Assembly: GCF_910589235.1 (NCBI RefSeq)
Contig: NC_060955.1
Span: forward strand, 23,640,672 to 23,704,671
Reading direction: 5' to 3'
Length of the DNA: 64,000 nt
From: Vespa crabro
Lineage: Eukaryota; Arthropoda; Insecta; Hymenoptera; Vespidae
Position numbers and translations under genes: made by a program. Shown here in pieces: positions 25,911-37,538 of the stretch. Below the pieces are notes generated by a model. That model was not told the origin of the DNA. It was given only the letters and a program-made list of their open reading frames with translations, and ran no database searches. Position 1 is the first letter of the stretch; each line of letters starts with the position of its first letter.

Positions 25911-27513
25911 TAGGATTATACGGTTTGGCTCGATGCCCATTTTTAATGACGTTTGCATTAAAAGCAACGATACAAGTAGTGATCTTAACTTCCATACGTA
26001 TAGTCGTCCGGAATCTTTATAAATTGACGATGTTCACCGATTTGTTTGTCATTTACCAGTTATCCTTTTGTCCGTTCTAACGCGATCAAAGTTATACATA
26101 ATTTTCTGAAATTATTTTTGAATTGATTTAATCAGTGATAACAGCTGACCGACGTTATACGCCTCGGATATATATTATATTCATAGAGTGATTTTGACGA
26201 TTTCGCTTCGCTGCGTAGCAGCATCGCGTTTATCGCCATTTATTTATTGTTTTCAATTATTCGTTAGTATATTTGATTATTGTTATTTTTACAAAATGGT
26301 ACCAAAGCCATTGGAATTGTCATCGAGGCTATGGTAAATATTTCTTTTAATTATGACTTTTTAATAAGAGATATTCTTGACATAAATTAGATTTAGTTAT
26401 AAAAATGAAAGAAGAAAATAAATAAATAAAACAAGACAATGTGTCTTATTTTATATATATTTTTCAAGAGTCCATAAGAGAGAAGAAAGAGAGGGTGATA
26501 TCGCTTTGGAAATCGTCCTATCAGTTTTATCTCTATCTTGTTTACATGTAAAAAGATACATACGTATGTTCGCGTCATAAGGCATTTTTTTTTTTTTTTT
26601 AGAAATCAAAACTGGATTTTATGATCTTATATAATTTAATAAGGAATATTATTGTGTTTTGTGTATATCCCTTGATTTTATGCAAAAGTTCCAAATAATG
26701 GTTCCAAATTGTTTCTATATATATATATTGTATATAAAATATTTTCTGCTTTTTCTAGTGAAATGTCAAGTAAATGTATGGACGATAGTCTCGAAGAAGG
26801 TTCCAGGCCACTCCAGCATTATTGTATAACGCTGGGTGTGGGGCCTCTGTGGTGGTCCTGATGTGCCCCATGCCGCATTGTCTGTATCTACAGTCAACAC
26901 AGAGAGCCGCGGCGTGGGGATCAAGCAGAGTCAGCTCTCTGTGAGCTCCCACATTGTGCAAGTACGTATTGAATTAAAAAAAAAAAAAAAAAAAGGAAAA
27001 TTAATGTTTCATTATTAAAATGAACAATATATTGATATTTACTTTATAATATTGTAGGAGGATGAATTGTTGAAAGCTGTAAGAAGTTGTGAATCATTAC
27101 GCCTGACCTTTACGCTTCACTTAACAGAGAGTACATCTGTTGAGTGGGAAACTGTAGTATGGCGCCGCTGTCTTTACATACGCGTACCAAGCTGCCTTCT
27201 ACCAGAGGGTTCCAAGGAGGGTTTTGTTTCCCTTCTGGAATATGCCGAAGAAACACTACATTGTACTAATATCATTGTTTGTCTCCGTAAAGACAAATCA
27301 GATCGAGGTAGTTGTCGGATTCCTTTCTTTGGAACTGTAGAAGCCTTTTGTGTTGAAAAAAATTCTCCGTCTAAACCTTTTTGTTGTTATGGTCTAGCAA
27401 TGCTGGTTCGTACCTTCATGTTTTTGGGCTTCACAGTACTACCACCGACTCATGCCTTGGTACCACCAGGCAGTGACGCTGGTAATCTCTACATGCTCTA
27501 TGCCATCGAGTAA
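20857..27513 (+). CDS. Oda (OAZ): Ornithine decarboxylase antizyme, +1 frameshift gene
   Basis: Antizyme binds ornithine decarboxylase, sends it to the proteasome and limits polyamine uptake. Exon 1A is 20857-20942, with in-frame ATGs at 20857 and 20917. Alternative exon 1B is 26296-26333 (MVPKPLELSSRL). Both end in TG with phase 2 and join exon 2 at 26759-26961, then exon 3 at 27058-27513. Reading frame 0 stops at TGA 26859-26861, directly after TCC. Skipping one base (T26859) continues as GAT GTG into the long second frame, which carries the antizyme core and ends with YMLYAIE. The predicted length is 247 residues from ATG 20857 or 231 from exon 1B. Intron 1 is 5.3-5.8 kb and repeat-rich. 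High polyamine promotes the frameshift, so the product represses its own inducer. The family assignment rests on the UCC-UGA site and the recognisable second-frame domain. Confidence 0.93.
20943..26295. other. Antizyme intron 1 with alternative-promoter region
   Basis: No separate gene recognised. Simple repeats include (CT)n at about 21580-21622 and 23333-23395, (AAT)n at 22316-22345, (GT)n at about 22627-22651, (GA)n at about 24430-24505, 25612-25652 and 25880-25911, and (TA)n at about 22902-22933, 24749-24782 and 25501-25537. More complex islands lie at about 22970-23290 and 26000-26290; the latter should be the promoter and 5' UTR of exon 1B. Confidence 0.55.
26856..26861 (+). promoter_or_regulatory. 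Antizyme +1 ribosomal frameshift site (TCC TGA)
   Basis: The frame-0 codons run CTG TGG TGG TCC TGA; the UCC-UGA-U shift site is the standard animal antizyme slippery-stop arrangement. The second frame is open from here across the splice site to 27513. Confidence 0.93.
26866..26943 (+). promoter_or_regulatory. H-type RNA pseudoknot stimulating antizyme frameshifting
   Basis: Stem 1 pairs 26866-26876 (CCCCATGCCGC) with 26909-26919 (GCGGCGTGGGG): 11 pairs, one of them U-G. Stem 2 pairs 26898-26907 (CACAGAGAGC) with 26934-26943 (GCTCTCTGTG): 10 perfect pairs. The interleaved order is that of a classical pseudoknot beginning five bases after the UGA stop codon. Stimulatory pseudoknots of antizyme mRNAs are known in vertebrates and in some invertebrates. 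Confidence 0.85.
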
Positions 27514-27594
27514 TCGGCAAGCAGCTAGACTCCTCTCTCAAATTTAACGCGCAGGTATTAATACGATTTTTTAGGTTTATCCATTTTCTCCAGC

Positions 27595-27625
<31 letters not shown>

Positions 27626-28435
27626 TATTACACAATACATGTTGTAAACACACGTATACAACATGTTTTAATTTTATATATTATTTCTAAGTTAAAATCA
27701 GCCTTATTTTTTATTTTCATTTGCAAGTACATCTGTGTTTATTGTTTTAAATAATAATTGGCTTTACTTAATGTTTATTAATTATTTTTCGTTTTATCAT
27801 TACAGGTACCATTATAACGAAGTTTATGATAGAATTCAACAAAATGGATATGTAAGAAATTAAATAGCCTGGTTTTTGTTTCCAATATTTTTTCCTTTTT
27901 TTTTTTCTTTTTTGTTTGCTAGATGCAGTTTTACATTTTGTGTGAAAACTGCTCAGCAGAAATTTTGATTTCTTTTATTTTATAGTGAAAATGACTAGTG
28001 AGAAACAATTGACATTTCGAAATCTAAAAGCGAAGAAAAATAATATGTATTGGTGTATCACCTTTGCGTTAAATTTAAGAGGTATTTAGGAGAACAGAGA
28101 GAAATTATAGTCTCGTATATGTAGAGCGCGCGTACGTAACAGGCTTTTGATGAATGTATCAATTCATTCTCTTGAACACAATGTTAATAACTCTTGTAAG
28201 ATCGTATAAATTGCTGACAAAGCTTCCCACGTATTCTGAAGGAATTTGATGGTTAAATGATACAAATTAAATAATTAATTGTGACAGAAAACCATCAAAT
28301 TATAGGAAAAATTTATTATCGATAAATCTCTATATGTTAATCGTGGCAGATTGGGTATCACCATACTTTTCTTTCTAATAGGATTCACTTTCTCTTATTT
28401 CTTATAATTATTTCTAAGTATTATCGATATTAGTA

Positions 28436-28505
<70 letters not shown>

Positions 28506-29416
28506 TATATATATATATACTTAGATTTAATATTTGTTGTGCAGGCTCTACTCAAATTTTACATATATATATATATATATGCGAATCTGATTATTTCGTA
28601 GCTCAGATTTCTAGAAAACAAATTTTTGAAAATTTTCGAAACCATAAATCAACAAAATTGTTTGGTATATTCTTTGAGAAACATGTTATGTTAATGTAAC
28701 AAATGGTGTAATTATTCGCTTTATTTCATATACACGTAGTATTTTGAGAATAATTTATTTGACCTTAGAAGTTTAATCAATAACGATTCAATTGCAGTAA
28801 TCACTACTGCAATGTATTAAAATATCTGGAGTATTATATAGAGTATTTTTCTTTTTTTTTTCTTTTTTTTTTTTTCTTTTCTTTTTGTTAGTATAATAAG
28901 ACAGACACATATACACAGTACTTATAACCAAATTCGAAAATTTCAATATAGAATGATTATCAAAACCAAATATTTTGTTTTAAGTGAAGATAATAACAAA
29001 TTAGAGAGAGATATATTAAAGTTCAATAATTCAGATTACTTTTTTTTTTTTTTTCTTAATTATCATAGAGGTACTGCGACTTTGTAATTGTTGTTATTAT
29101 AATTTATAATTTTTATTATATCTAGGTAGTATATGTATATATATATATATATATATATACACATACATACTATAGTATATATATATATATATATTGCAAG
29201 TTTTATTAATTTTTAATCATATTAGAATATAAGCAATATTATATATATATCTGGTAATTCCCAATCGATTAACTTTGGAGAGTTCTTGCTAATAAATGTG
29301 TTCTTTAGTGTTGACTTGATAACAGACAAAGTTGAAAATGAAAAAAAATTACAAAAAAATACAAAAAAAATGTAAAATATTAAAAAATCATAAAAAATGT
29401 TCATAGCTTAGTAGAA

Positions 29417-29467
<51 letters not shown>

Positions 29468-30579
29468 AGAGAGAAAAAAGAGGTAAGTGAAGAATGACGG
29501 ATTATTATGTGTTAAATTCATTCAAAGTAATCAAGAGAATCTACTAAAAGATTTTAAATTGGAAGAAGAACAAGTCTATATACGTTTTATTCCGTCAGTT
29601 AGTATTATATATTCATACACACTTGACCACCTAAAAAGTATATGTATGCTACATTTATTATTCATACATGAAAAATGATTGCTAAATAAAAATTGAATAA
29701 AACACATTATGTCGTTATTTCAGTCGAAAAATAATTCTTACTTATCTCGTAAACTTTGTTGAAAAGCAAAAAGAAAAAAAAGAAAAAAAGAAAAAAGAAA
29801 AAAAATTATATATATATTGAGAGAGATCCGTTCAAAGAGATTTATATTTTTTGCGATTTTTATGATTTAAAAAAAAAAAAAAAAACAATTTCGAAATGAA
29901 CAAAGATGTATGTAATCGTGCGAAGAATATGAATAATGCTAATTAGAAAGTTATAATTGCAGATTATTAAAAAGATCAGTAATTTTTTTTTTTTTGTTAT
30001 TTCATATATTAATATAATCATTGTCTTGTAAAAATATATAAAAACAATTCACAAAAGCTTAAAGAAAGAACAGAATATTATATAATAATACTTCTTTTGA
30101 TTATTGTTATTTTTTTTTTTCTTTTTCTGTCTTATTAAAACATTCTACTATAGTAATCTCTATTGTTCTACACAGGTTTTATATTTCTACATATCATATA
30201 TCGATAATATGTTTATATGCTATAGTTGAGATATTCCTATATGATATATTTCAATAAGTTTCGTTAAAATTTTGGAATTGTATGCATGATTAAGAAAAAA
30301 TTTGTTTTGTTTATTTGAAAATTGAAGCATACCTTTGTATATACTTTCGTTAACAAAAATTAATCATTTACAATAATTGTCTACAAGGTCCTGTAAATCA
30401 GAATGATTAACACGCGTTTGTATCTCTTTCATACTTTATACAATCACAATTATATTTTTTCACTCTCACATTTCCTTTCTTTTCCAACGAGTTTTCTTTC
30501 TTTCCATAATTAAAATTTCCTGTATAATTAATAAGAATATTATAAATAATAAGTTTTTGATAAATCTATTTAATATTTA

Positions 30580-30627
<48 letters not shown>

Positions 30628-30681
30628 ATTTTATAAAGCTTTTGATATATTTGCAAAAAGTAATATTACTGTACTTACAAA
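27514..30681. other. Antizyme 3' UTR and spacer before the MEP-1 gene
   Basis: AT-rich sequence with no recognisable gene. (TA)n tracts lie at about 27595-27615, 28440-28520 (passing into TGTA repeats) and 29136-29195, and a GA tract at about 29432-29465. A poly(A) run of about 40 bases is at 30585-30626. Small ORFs such as 29487-29678 have no features supporting coding. The antizyme and MEP-1 genes converge here. Confidence 0.6.
30585..30626. repeat. Poly(A) homopolymer run
   Basis: About 42 consecutive A on the plus strand (poly-T on the MEP-1 sense strand), 60 bases left of the MEP-1 stop codon. Similar long runs occur at 33764-33800, 37158-37193 and 51145-51188. Confidence 0.9.
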
Positions 30682-33600
30682 TTATTTAATACTTGGAGTA
30701 TCAGATGCATTTTTAGGAACGAGACCTAAGCTATCTAACATACCATCAGATGGTACTGATTCTTCGATAGGGTAAGCCGTCATTTTATTGCATTTAATCA
30801 AATGTGCAGCTATAATAATCAAAAGGAATATTATTACATATAGTATCATTATAATTTTGGGATTAATTAATTATGTATTTTGTATTTACCCAATTGATTG
30901 CCGTCATTTGTCGTATAACCACAACGACATTGCATTTTTTTTTCTAATGGGATATTTATAAGCGGTGATGGAACAACTGAACTGGTCTTTGGCCTTTCGT
31001 TATGAATTTGTTGTAAATGTTCTTTAAATGCGCGCCAACAACAGGTTACGTAACGACACTGTTGACATCTTTGCTCTCCGCTGCAGTTAGAAATGAATCA
31101 TTTGTTAGAAAAATATTTTTCCTTATTTTTAAACTTGTTTTTGTTAAGGCTTAGTTTTTTATCTCTTTTTTTTTTTATTTTTTTATTTTTTTTTTTAATG
31201 ATTTACGCCATCAATGAGAACATATACGCGTAATTCTTGATCGATTTAAACGAACAAGATTTCAATTTTCAAGACGAAGATTTAATCTATCGCGTATCGG
31301 TTTCGAATTTTTGGAAAAAAAAAAAGAAAATCGCGTTAAAAAATAATATTTTTCTGAGAATAGTTTATGCATAAATAAAAATCTTTTTTAAAACTTTGAA
31401 ACGCGATAAATTATTAAAGCTTCGTCATTAAAATGAAAAACCTTGTACATCAAAATCAAGAATTATTTTTGTTCTCATTGATTTTTTGTGAAGTAAAAGT
31501 TTCGTACTGTGAGATATCCCTCAAAATTTGTGGCAAAAGAGAAGAAGCTCGTATAATCGTTAATAATTTTTATATACACACGTTTGAATGGTGTATGTTT
31601 CATGTCCGTGAAGTAATGCATTAGAAATGATTATATTAAAAATGAAATGATATATTCTTACGGATAATGATCTTGTTCGTCAATGTCTTCTTCGCATTCT
31701 TGACACGGTAAGTGACTTGTAGAAGCATTTACTAAAATTGGTCCTGTACTCCATTTTTTGACATATTCATCTTTTGGTAATTCAGCAACTGGACTTTCTA
31801 CGTCAAATCGTCTTATCAGGGGTCGCTGTTTCGGTATCATTATTTCATTTTCCTTTGTAGAATATGATATAACTTCTACAAGAAATTTTTTTAACAACCA
31901 TTATTAGATACACATGTACGTAAATGTATACATGCAAAAAAAAAAAAAACAAAAAAAACAAAAAAATAGCTGTAATTATATATAATGGGCTTACTTGAAT
32001 TGGTAACAGAGTCGTGTAATTCTCTTTGATGAATTTTCAATGAACTTTTTTGATTAAACCATAAACAACATCTTGGACATTTATTTCCACGGCCTTGTTC
32101 TCTCCTTACAATGTGTCTTTGCATATGGAGAAAGAATGAATGTATACTAGACGCATTCGTTTGTCCTTCGACAATAAATTCTATAATCTATTAAATACAT
32201 TACTTTGTAATATTTATTTGAAATATTTATATGCAATCGAGTTGATCGAAATTTATATTTGTATTAACCTTTAAACAATAAGGACATTGTAAACCTTCAC
32301 CCTTCTCATGAACTTGATAATAATGATCTATGACATCTTTGTGACTAGATGTTCGATAACCACAGTTATCACATTGATACGGCATTTCCGAAGGACAATG
32401 CATCGCCGTTAAATGATTAATCAATAAATTGCTATTTCCTGGAACGTTTATAAAGAGATAACACGTATATAAATTTGATGTTAATATCTCATTGTTGAAA
32501 ATTTTATATTGTTAAAACAATAAAGCTCACCAAATTTTTGTTCACATATGGCACAAACAACCATGTCACCGTCAGAATTACCAAATGTACTATGAGCTTC
32601 TGAAATATGTGTAACTACTTGATGTGTAGAAGAAAAAGCTGTACAACAATAACGGCATACAGGAAATTCTGATTGATCAGGGACTTGGGGTGGCACATGA
32701 CTGATCATATGTTCCATTATTTCAGTATTAGACCGCATTACAGCAGTGCAAAGGAAGCACTAAATTATGTATCATAATAAAGCTATAATATATTGGTCAA
32801 ATATGTTTCATTAAGATATAATTTATTAATATTAATTAATAAATTACCTTAAAATATAACGAAGATTTATTCTCTTTTAACAATAAACTTTTATCACCAT
32901 CCATCGTCGCGTAATAACATTTTTGAAGTTGAATTTGTTCAGTTTTATTTTCTCTTTCTTTTTCCTTAATAATTTTCGTATCAGAATTATTTTTCTTTAC
33001 TTCTGGCTCTGGACTAGGTCGTGTAGATAGAACTCTTTTCCTTCCTCTTTTTGGACCAGGTTTTATTAAATGAGATTCTGATTGTTTGATATTTTGAACT
33101 ATTATTTCAGGATTTGCCTGTGGCTGATCTTTCGACATTATCATAGGAGTTAACGGAGGAGGACTTGTTTTTGAATAAGACCAATCTTGAAATGGATTAG
33201 CTGCAATTTTTGCAAGACGTTCTAACATACAATCACCTAAAATAATAAAATGCGTAATTATTTATACATTATATTAACATAAAATATTTATCCTTATATC
33301 TAACTTACTAGAATCTATTTTCGTTTGTTCAGATATATGAAGGATAATATTGTCAAATGCACGTGCCGCAGTAGCACCGTACATTTCTCTCCAAACAAGT
33401 TCATCCAAAAATTGTTGTATCATTTGTCTACTAAGTAAACTCAATGTATTCTGAAACATTCTTGGAACTATTTTTCGTAAATATTCCATTACGTGATAAT
33501 TGCTCATGAAATTTCTAGGATTTTGATCGCAAAATGCTGACTGCGTTACATTAGCAAAACCAAGCTCTTGCAGAGTACTTTTGTCAACCGTAAAGTCAGT

Positions 33601-33760
33601 CATAATTTTAGAATCCGTATGAACCCAGTCTTTCAACGGATGAAGGATATTATTAAATCTTCGCTTGTAAGACCTTTCTCCATCTTGTACCGGATCACAA
33701 GCACGTAATCTTAAATCTAACGTTGCCATATCCAAAACGCCAAGAACTTCAACTTTTACC

Positions 33761-33803
<43 letters not shown>

Positions 33804-35465
33804 TCAAACAATATTTTCACTTTGGAGATTTCTATATGACGGTTGATAAAAAATAAAAAGAAAATGATATTTTTACCTGACGTAAATTGCCATCTTGCGA
33901 AGTGGTACCTAAACTGATAACACCAACTTGTATCATAGAATTTTTTCCACCCATTCTTCGACTTTTATCCCATATAGCAGCTGTACACGCACTACGTAAA
34001 TTCGTATAAAAGTTTTTTACGTATATATTTGAAACTTTAACCCAAGAAACTACATTTTGTACATTGGTTTGACATGCCCAATGATAAATAAGTTTTAAAA
34101 GTACAGTAGGAGTATATGGTGCTCCTTGGAAAATTGAACCAGAAAAGATAGAGATAAAGCGATCTGGGCAACAATTAGAGATCCAAACGTATCCTCCGGA
34201 ATATGGGAATGTACCTTGATCGCTGTACATTCCTAATTTAAGTTTTACTCTTTGATAAGTTGTACTATGCAATATGCAATATTGTTCCGATCTAACTAGA
34301 CCTTGTTGGATTAACCATTCAGCAAATTTTGTAGGAGAATACATAAGTACACCTTTTACTTTGATATCTGTGAAAATTTTCATTAGTGTTAAATATCACA
34401 ACTGAACGTAAATATTCTCATATATAATACCTAGCTCTGATCTTTCCTTTAACGCTACTTGTGGTATTATTTCTTTTGTACGAAGATTTGGTCTTGCCAC
34501 AACAACTAACGAAGGAAAAGTTCTACCTCCGTTCATTTTATTAAACGTAATTTCTCTACCATCGGGAAGATTCTTTTTTGATTCATCGATTTGCTCACAA
34601 GCTATAACATATCTCATGGTAGATCTATTGTTCATATTACAAATAAATTGATCAATTGAGAATATATTTATTTTTACCTGTATTTTTTATTCCAACTGAT
34701 ATGCCACCTATACTAGTCTGTTCTGTAGGTTTAGATCTTAATGTCGTTTGATTTCCTTGAGATTTGTTCACGGTTTTTATTCTTAGATTTGTAACACCTT
34801 GTGGAGTAGTAGTAGCTACGATAATTATATTGGTTTTGGAAATATATAAAGAAAAAATTTTGTTCATATAAACTCACTTTATGATTCTTGCTTGAAATTA
34901 CTCACTTGAAGTAACAACATGAGTTGTAGTGTTGGATTTAGGTCGACCACGAGCAGGAAGCGGTGCAGGCTATAATGGAAGAAAACAAAAGAAAAAATAA
35001 ATAAATAAATAAATAAAATAATGAAACATAAGATGTTTATATTTTAAAAATATACCTCCTCTATGATATCAGGTTGTTGCTGTACCTGTAGAACTTTCGT
35101 TCGACGTCCTGATCTAGTATATTTATACTAGAAAAATTATATCAGAAAAATATTAATCCCATTAAATTCTATTTCTACAGGGAGAAATAGATAATTCAAA
35201 TTGTCTTACATTTTCTGATTGAGATTGTGCTGACACAGATGTTGGTGAAGCTGTTGTTGTTGTTGTATTGCCTATAACAAAACTTTTTAGGTTGATTATA
35301 AATGAATCATGCTTCTTATATAAATTGCTACCTTGTTGTTGATTAACAGATCCTAGAATAACTCCAACTCTTGGATCCACAACAAGTTGTATATTCCCTT
35401 GGGTTCCATTCGTATTATTTACCATATTAAGTTTTATTTGCTGGCTTTTATTCTGATTCTTTAAA

Positions 35466-35506
<41 letters not shown>

Positions 35507-35854
35507 CTCATCATAAATTTTATTTAATTAAACATTAATATTACATCATACTTACAACATTTAACAAAGGTTGTGTATTCTTTACAATTGGTTGGGACGT
35601 ATTAGGAGGACTGAATGAATCGAAATATACAAATGAGAACTTATAAACGAATGAAATTAATATATTCAGATTCTAACGATTAATGATATTAAATACATAC
35701 AGTGTATATTGATATCCATTGACAGTTCCAGACTGACATACCATTTTTCCACCATGATCCATAACTAGCTGTTCCAATGTAGTTGCAACCTTATAAATAT
35801 TTAATTCATTAGATTTATTATTACAGAAATATTTTTCAAATTATGATGATATTT

Positions 35855-35906
<52 letters not shown>

Positions 35907-36051
35907 ATACCTTATTGCAGTCTTCTTGTAATTTTTCTCTTTGTTTTAATTGAGATTCACTGAGTGGTTCTTCTATACATTCCAAGTTCAAAGTCATATG
36001 AAGCGGTCTATTACTTGTAATTGATCGTGAAACTGTACGTGACTTCGGCAT
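30682..36051 (-). CDS. MEP-1: Multi C2H2 zinc-finger protein, MEP-1 family
   Basis: Eighteen exons (high to low): 35911-36051, 35701-35789, 35556-35610, 35332-35458, 35210-35271, 35056-35127, 34906-34969, 34678-34815, 34431-34601, 33877-34367, 33309-33759, 32848-33236, 32531-32759, 32269-32438, 31995-32187, 31662-31875, 30890-31080 and 30682-30809. They close in frame at 1124 residues. The N-terminal third is Q/T/S-rich and disordered with an AT-hook-like RGRPK. The centre has the conserved block GYVWISNCCPDRF ... RMFQNTLSLLSRQMIQQFLDELVW. Residues 751 onward carry about eight C2H2-type fingers, for example CRYC...H, CDNC...H, CPRC...H and CQQC...H. Known MEP-1 partners Mi-2 in chromatin repression. 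The start MPKSRTVSR follows a 5' UTR donor near 36225; an upstream in-frame ATG at 36093 is less likely. The exon 8/9 junction was chosen by phase. The family name is moderately certain. Confidence 0.78.
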
Positions 36052-36142
36052 CTTGGAATTACTTATAATATCTTTAATTAATTTTAATCTCATGATAATA
36101 TATAACAATTAAAATTAAATATACACACATATATATACATTC

Positions 36143-36182
<40 letters not shown>

Positions 36183-36895
36183 ATATATATATATATATAT
36201 ATACATAGATATAAAATATACTCACGATTTTTTTCACGTCAACATAAATCCATGAAGTTTTAAATCATTCAAGTTCCAAGCTCCCTCCAAGTTACTTCGA
36301 AAATGCTACTGTCTGTCTCAAAAAGAAGCGGCCCTTTTGGCGTCTGTGACACCGTAAAGATCCATAATTATGCAATTAGGAAACAAAAGCTTGTTTATAT
36401 GCTCGTCTCGATAGCACTTTAGGCTTTTCACAGTTCATTTATTTATTTTATTTTTTTTTATTTTATATATTTATTTATTTATTTATTTTTTTTTTTTTTT
36501 CTCGAAAGTAGAATTAAACTTAAATATTTCTTACGGAGTCAATTGATGTTAATTCCATTGAGAACAAACGAGAAACGCGCAACAGTCTTTTCAATAGGAG
36601 CTCTTCGTTAACTGTTAACTAAGATGGCGTCATCTGGTATGTTGATTTTGTTCACTACATATTAAATGTTTTATTTTTTAAAAATTATTTGTAAATATTA
36701 TTTGTATAAAATTATTGAACAATATCATTTGTCATAATGAATTTCATTGGTACAAGTATCGAGTAGTATTAATTTACAATCGTGTACGTTTAAAACGAAG
36801 AAAATATGATATTGTCATTTACGGAAGTTTGAATGTGGCGCCTTCTGTTGCCATTCGAAAAAAATAAAAAAAAGAGATATCCCTATTCGAAAGTC

Positions 36896-36944
<49 letters not shown>

Positions 36945-37154
36945 TGTATATATGTATATATGTATATAGATAAATGTTAAACACAAATTATGCAGGAATA
37001 TGCAATATGCAATATTTCATTTATTTACTTACTTATACTTATTTCCAAGAATGAGAGATATATTTTAGCATTTTTCTTTTTTTTCTCGTATCATTTTATT
37101 TTTAATCCAACGTGAATAGAATTAACGTAAGTGTATTTGGTCAAATACCCAAAG

Positions 37155-37195
<41 letters not shown>

Positions 37196-37500
37196 TAGTA
37201 AACACAAAAGTACAATGAAAATCATCCTTAATGTATATAAACTTAACATATTTTAATTTTTGTGAATTAAAGCAAATAGTAATCAAAAAAAAAATATATA
37301 TATATATATCATGTCGATCGTATTAAAATAATATTCATTTTCTTAATGAACACAAAACTGAATAAAGTTAGTGATCGGATATTATACATATAAATGCAAA
37401 AATATCGAAGGCAAGTAGAAGTTATTTCACAAAAACATTACAGAATATCTGCCTGTGGAAATTTAATATAACCAAAAATTTTGCATATATGTACACACCC

Positions 37501-37532
<32 letters not shown>

Positions 37533-37538
37533 GTGTAT
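36052..37538. promoter_or_regulatory. MEP-1 promoter and 3' flank of the PAN-domain gene
   Basis: On the minus strand a GTGAGT donor at about 36222-36227 marks the end of a noncoding MEP-1 first exon, which should extend to about 36300-36600. (TA)n tracts lie at about 36145-36205, 36898-36970 and 37500-37527, and a run of about 35 T at 37158-37193. A short plus-strand exon-like sequence at 36624-36636 is discussed in the findings. The PAN-domain gene ends to the right. Confidence 0.5.

Noticed and set aside
29487..29678. Plus-strand 63-codon ORF between antizyme and MEP-1
   Set aside because: AT-rich, no similarity recognised, no start context; length is within chance expectation.
31433..31624. 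Plus-strand ORF within the MEP-1 gene
   Set aside because: It lies in an intron on the opposite strand and has no features beyond being open.
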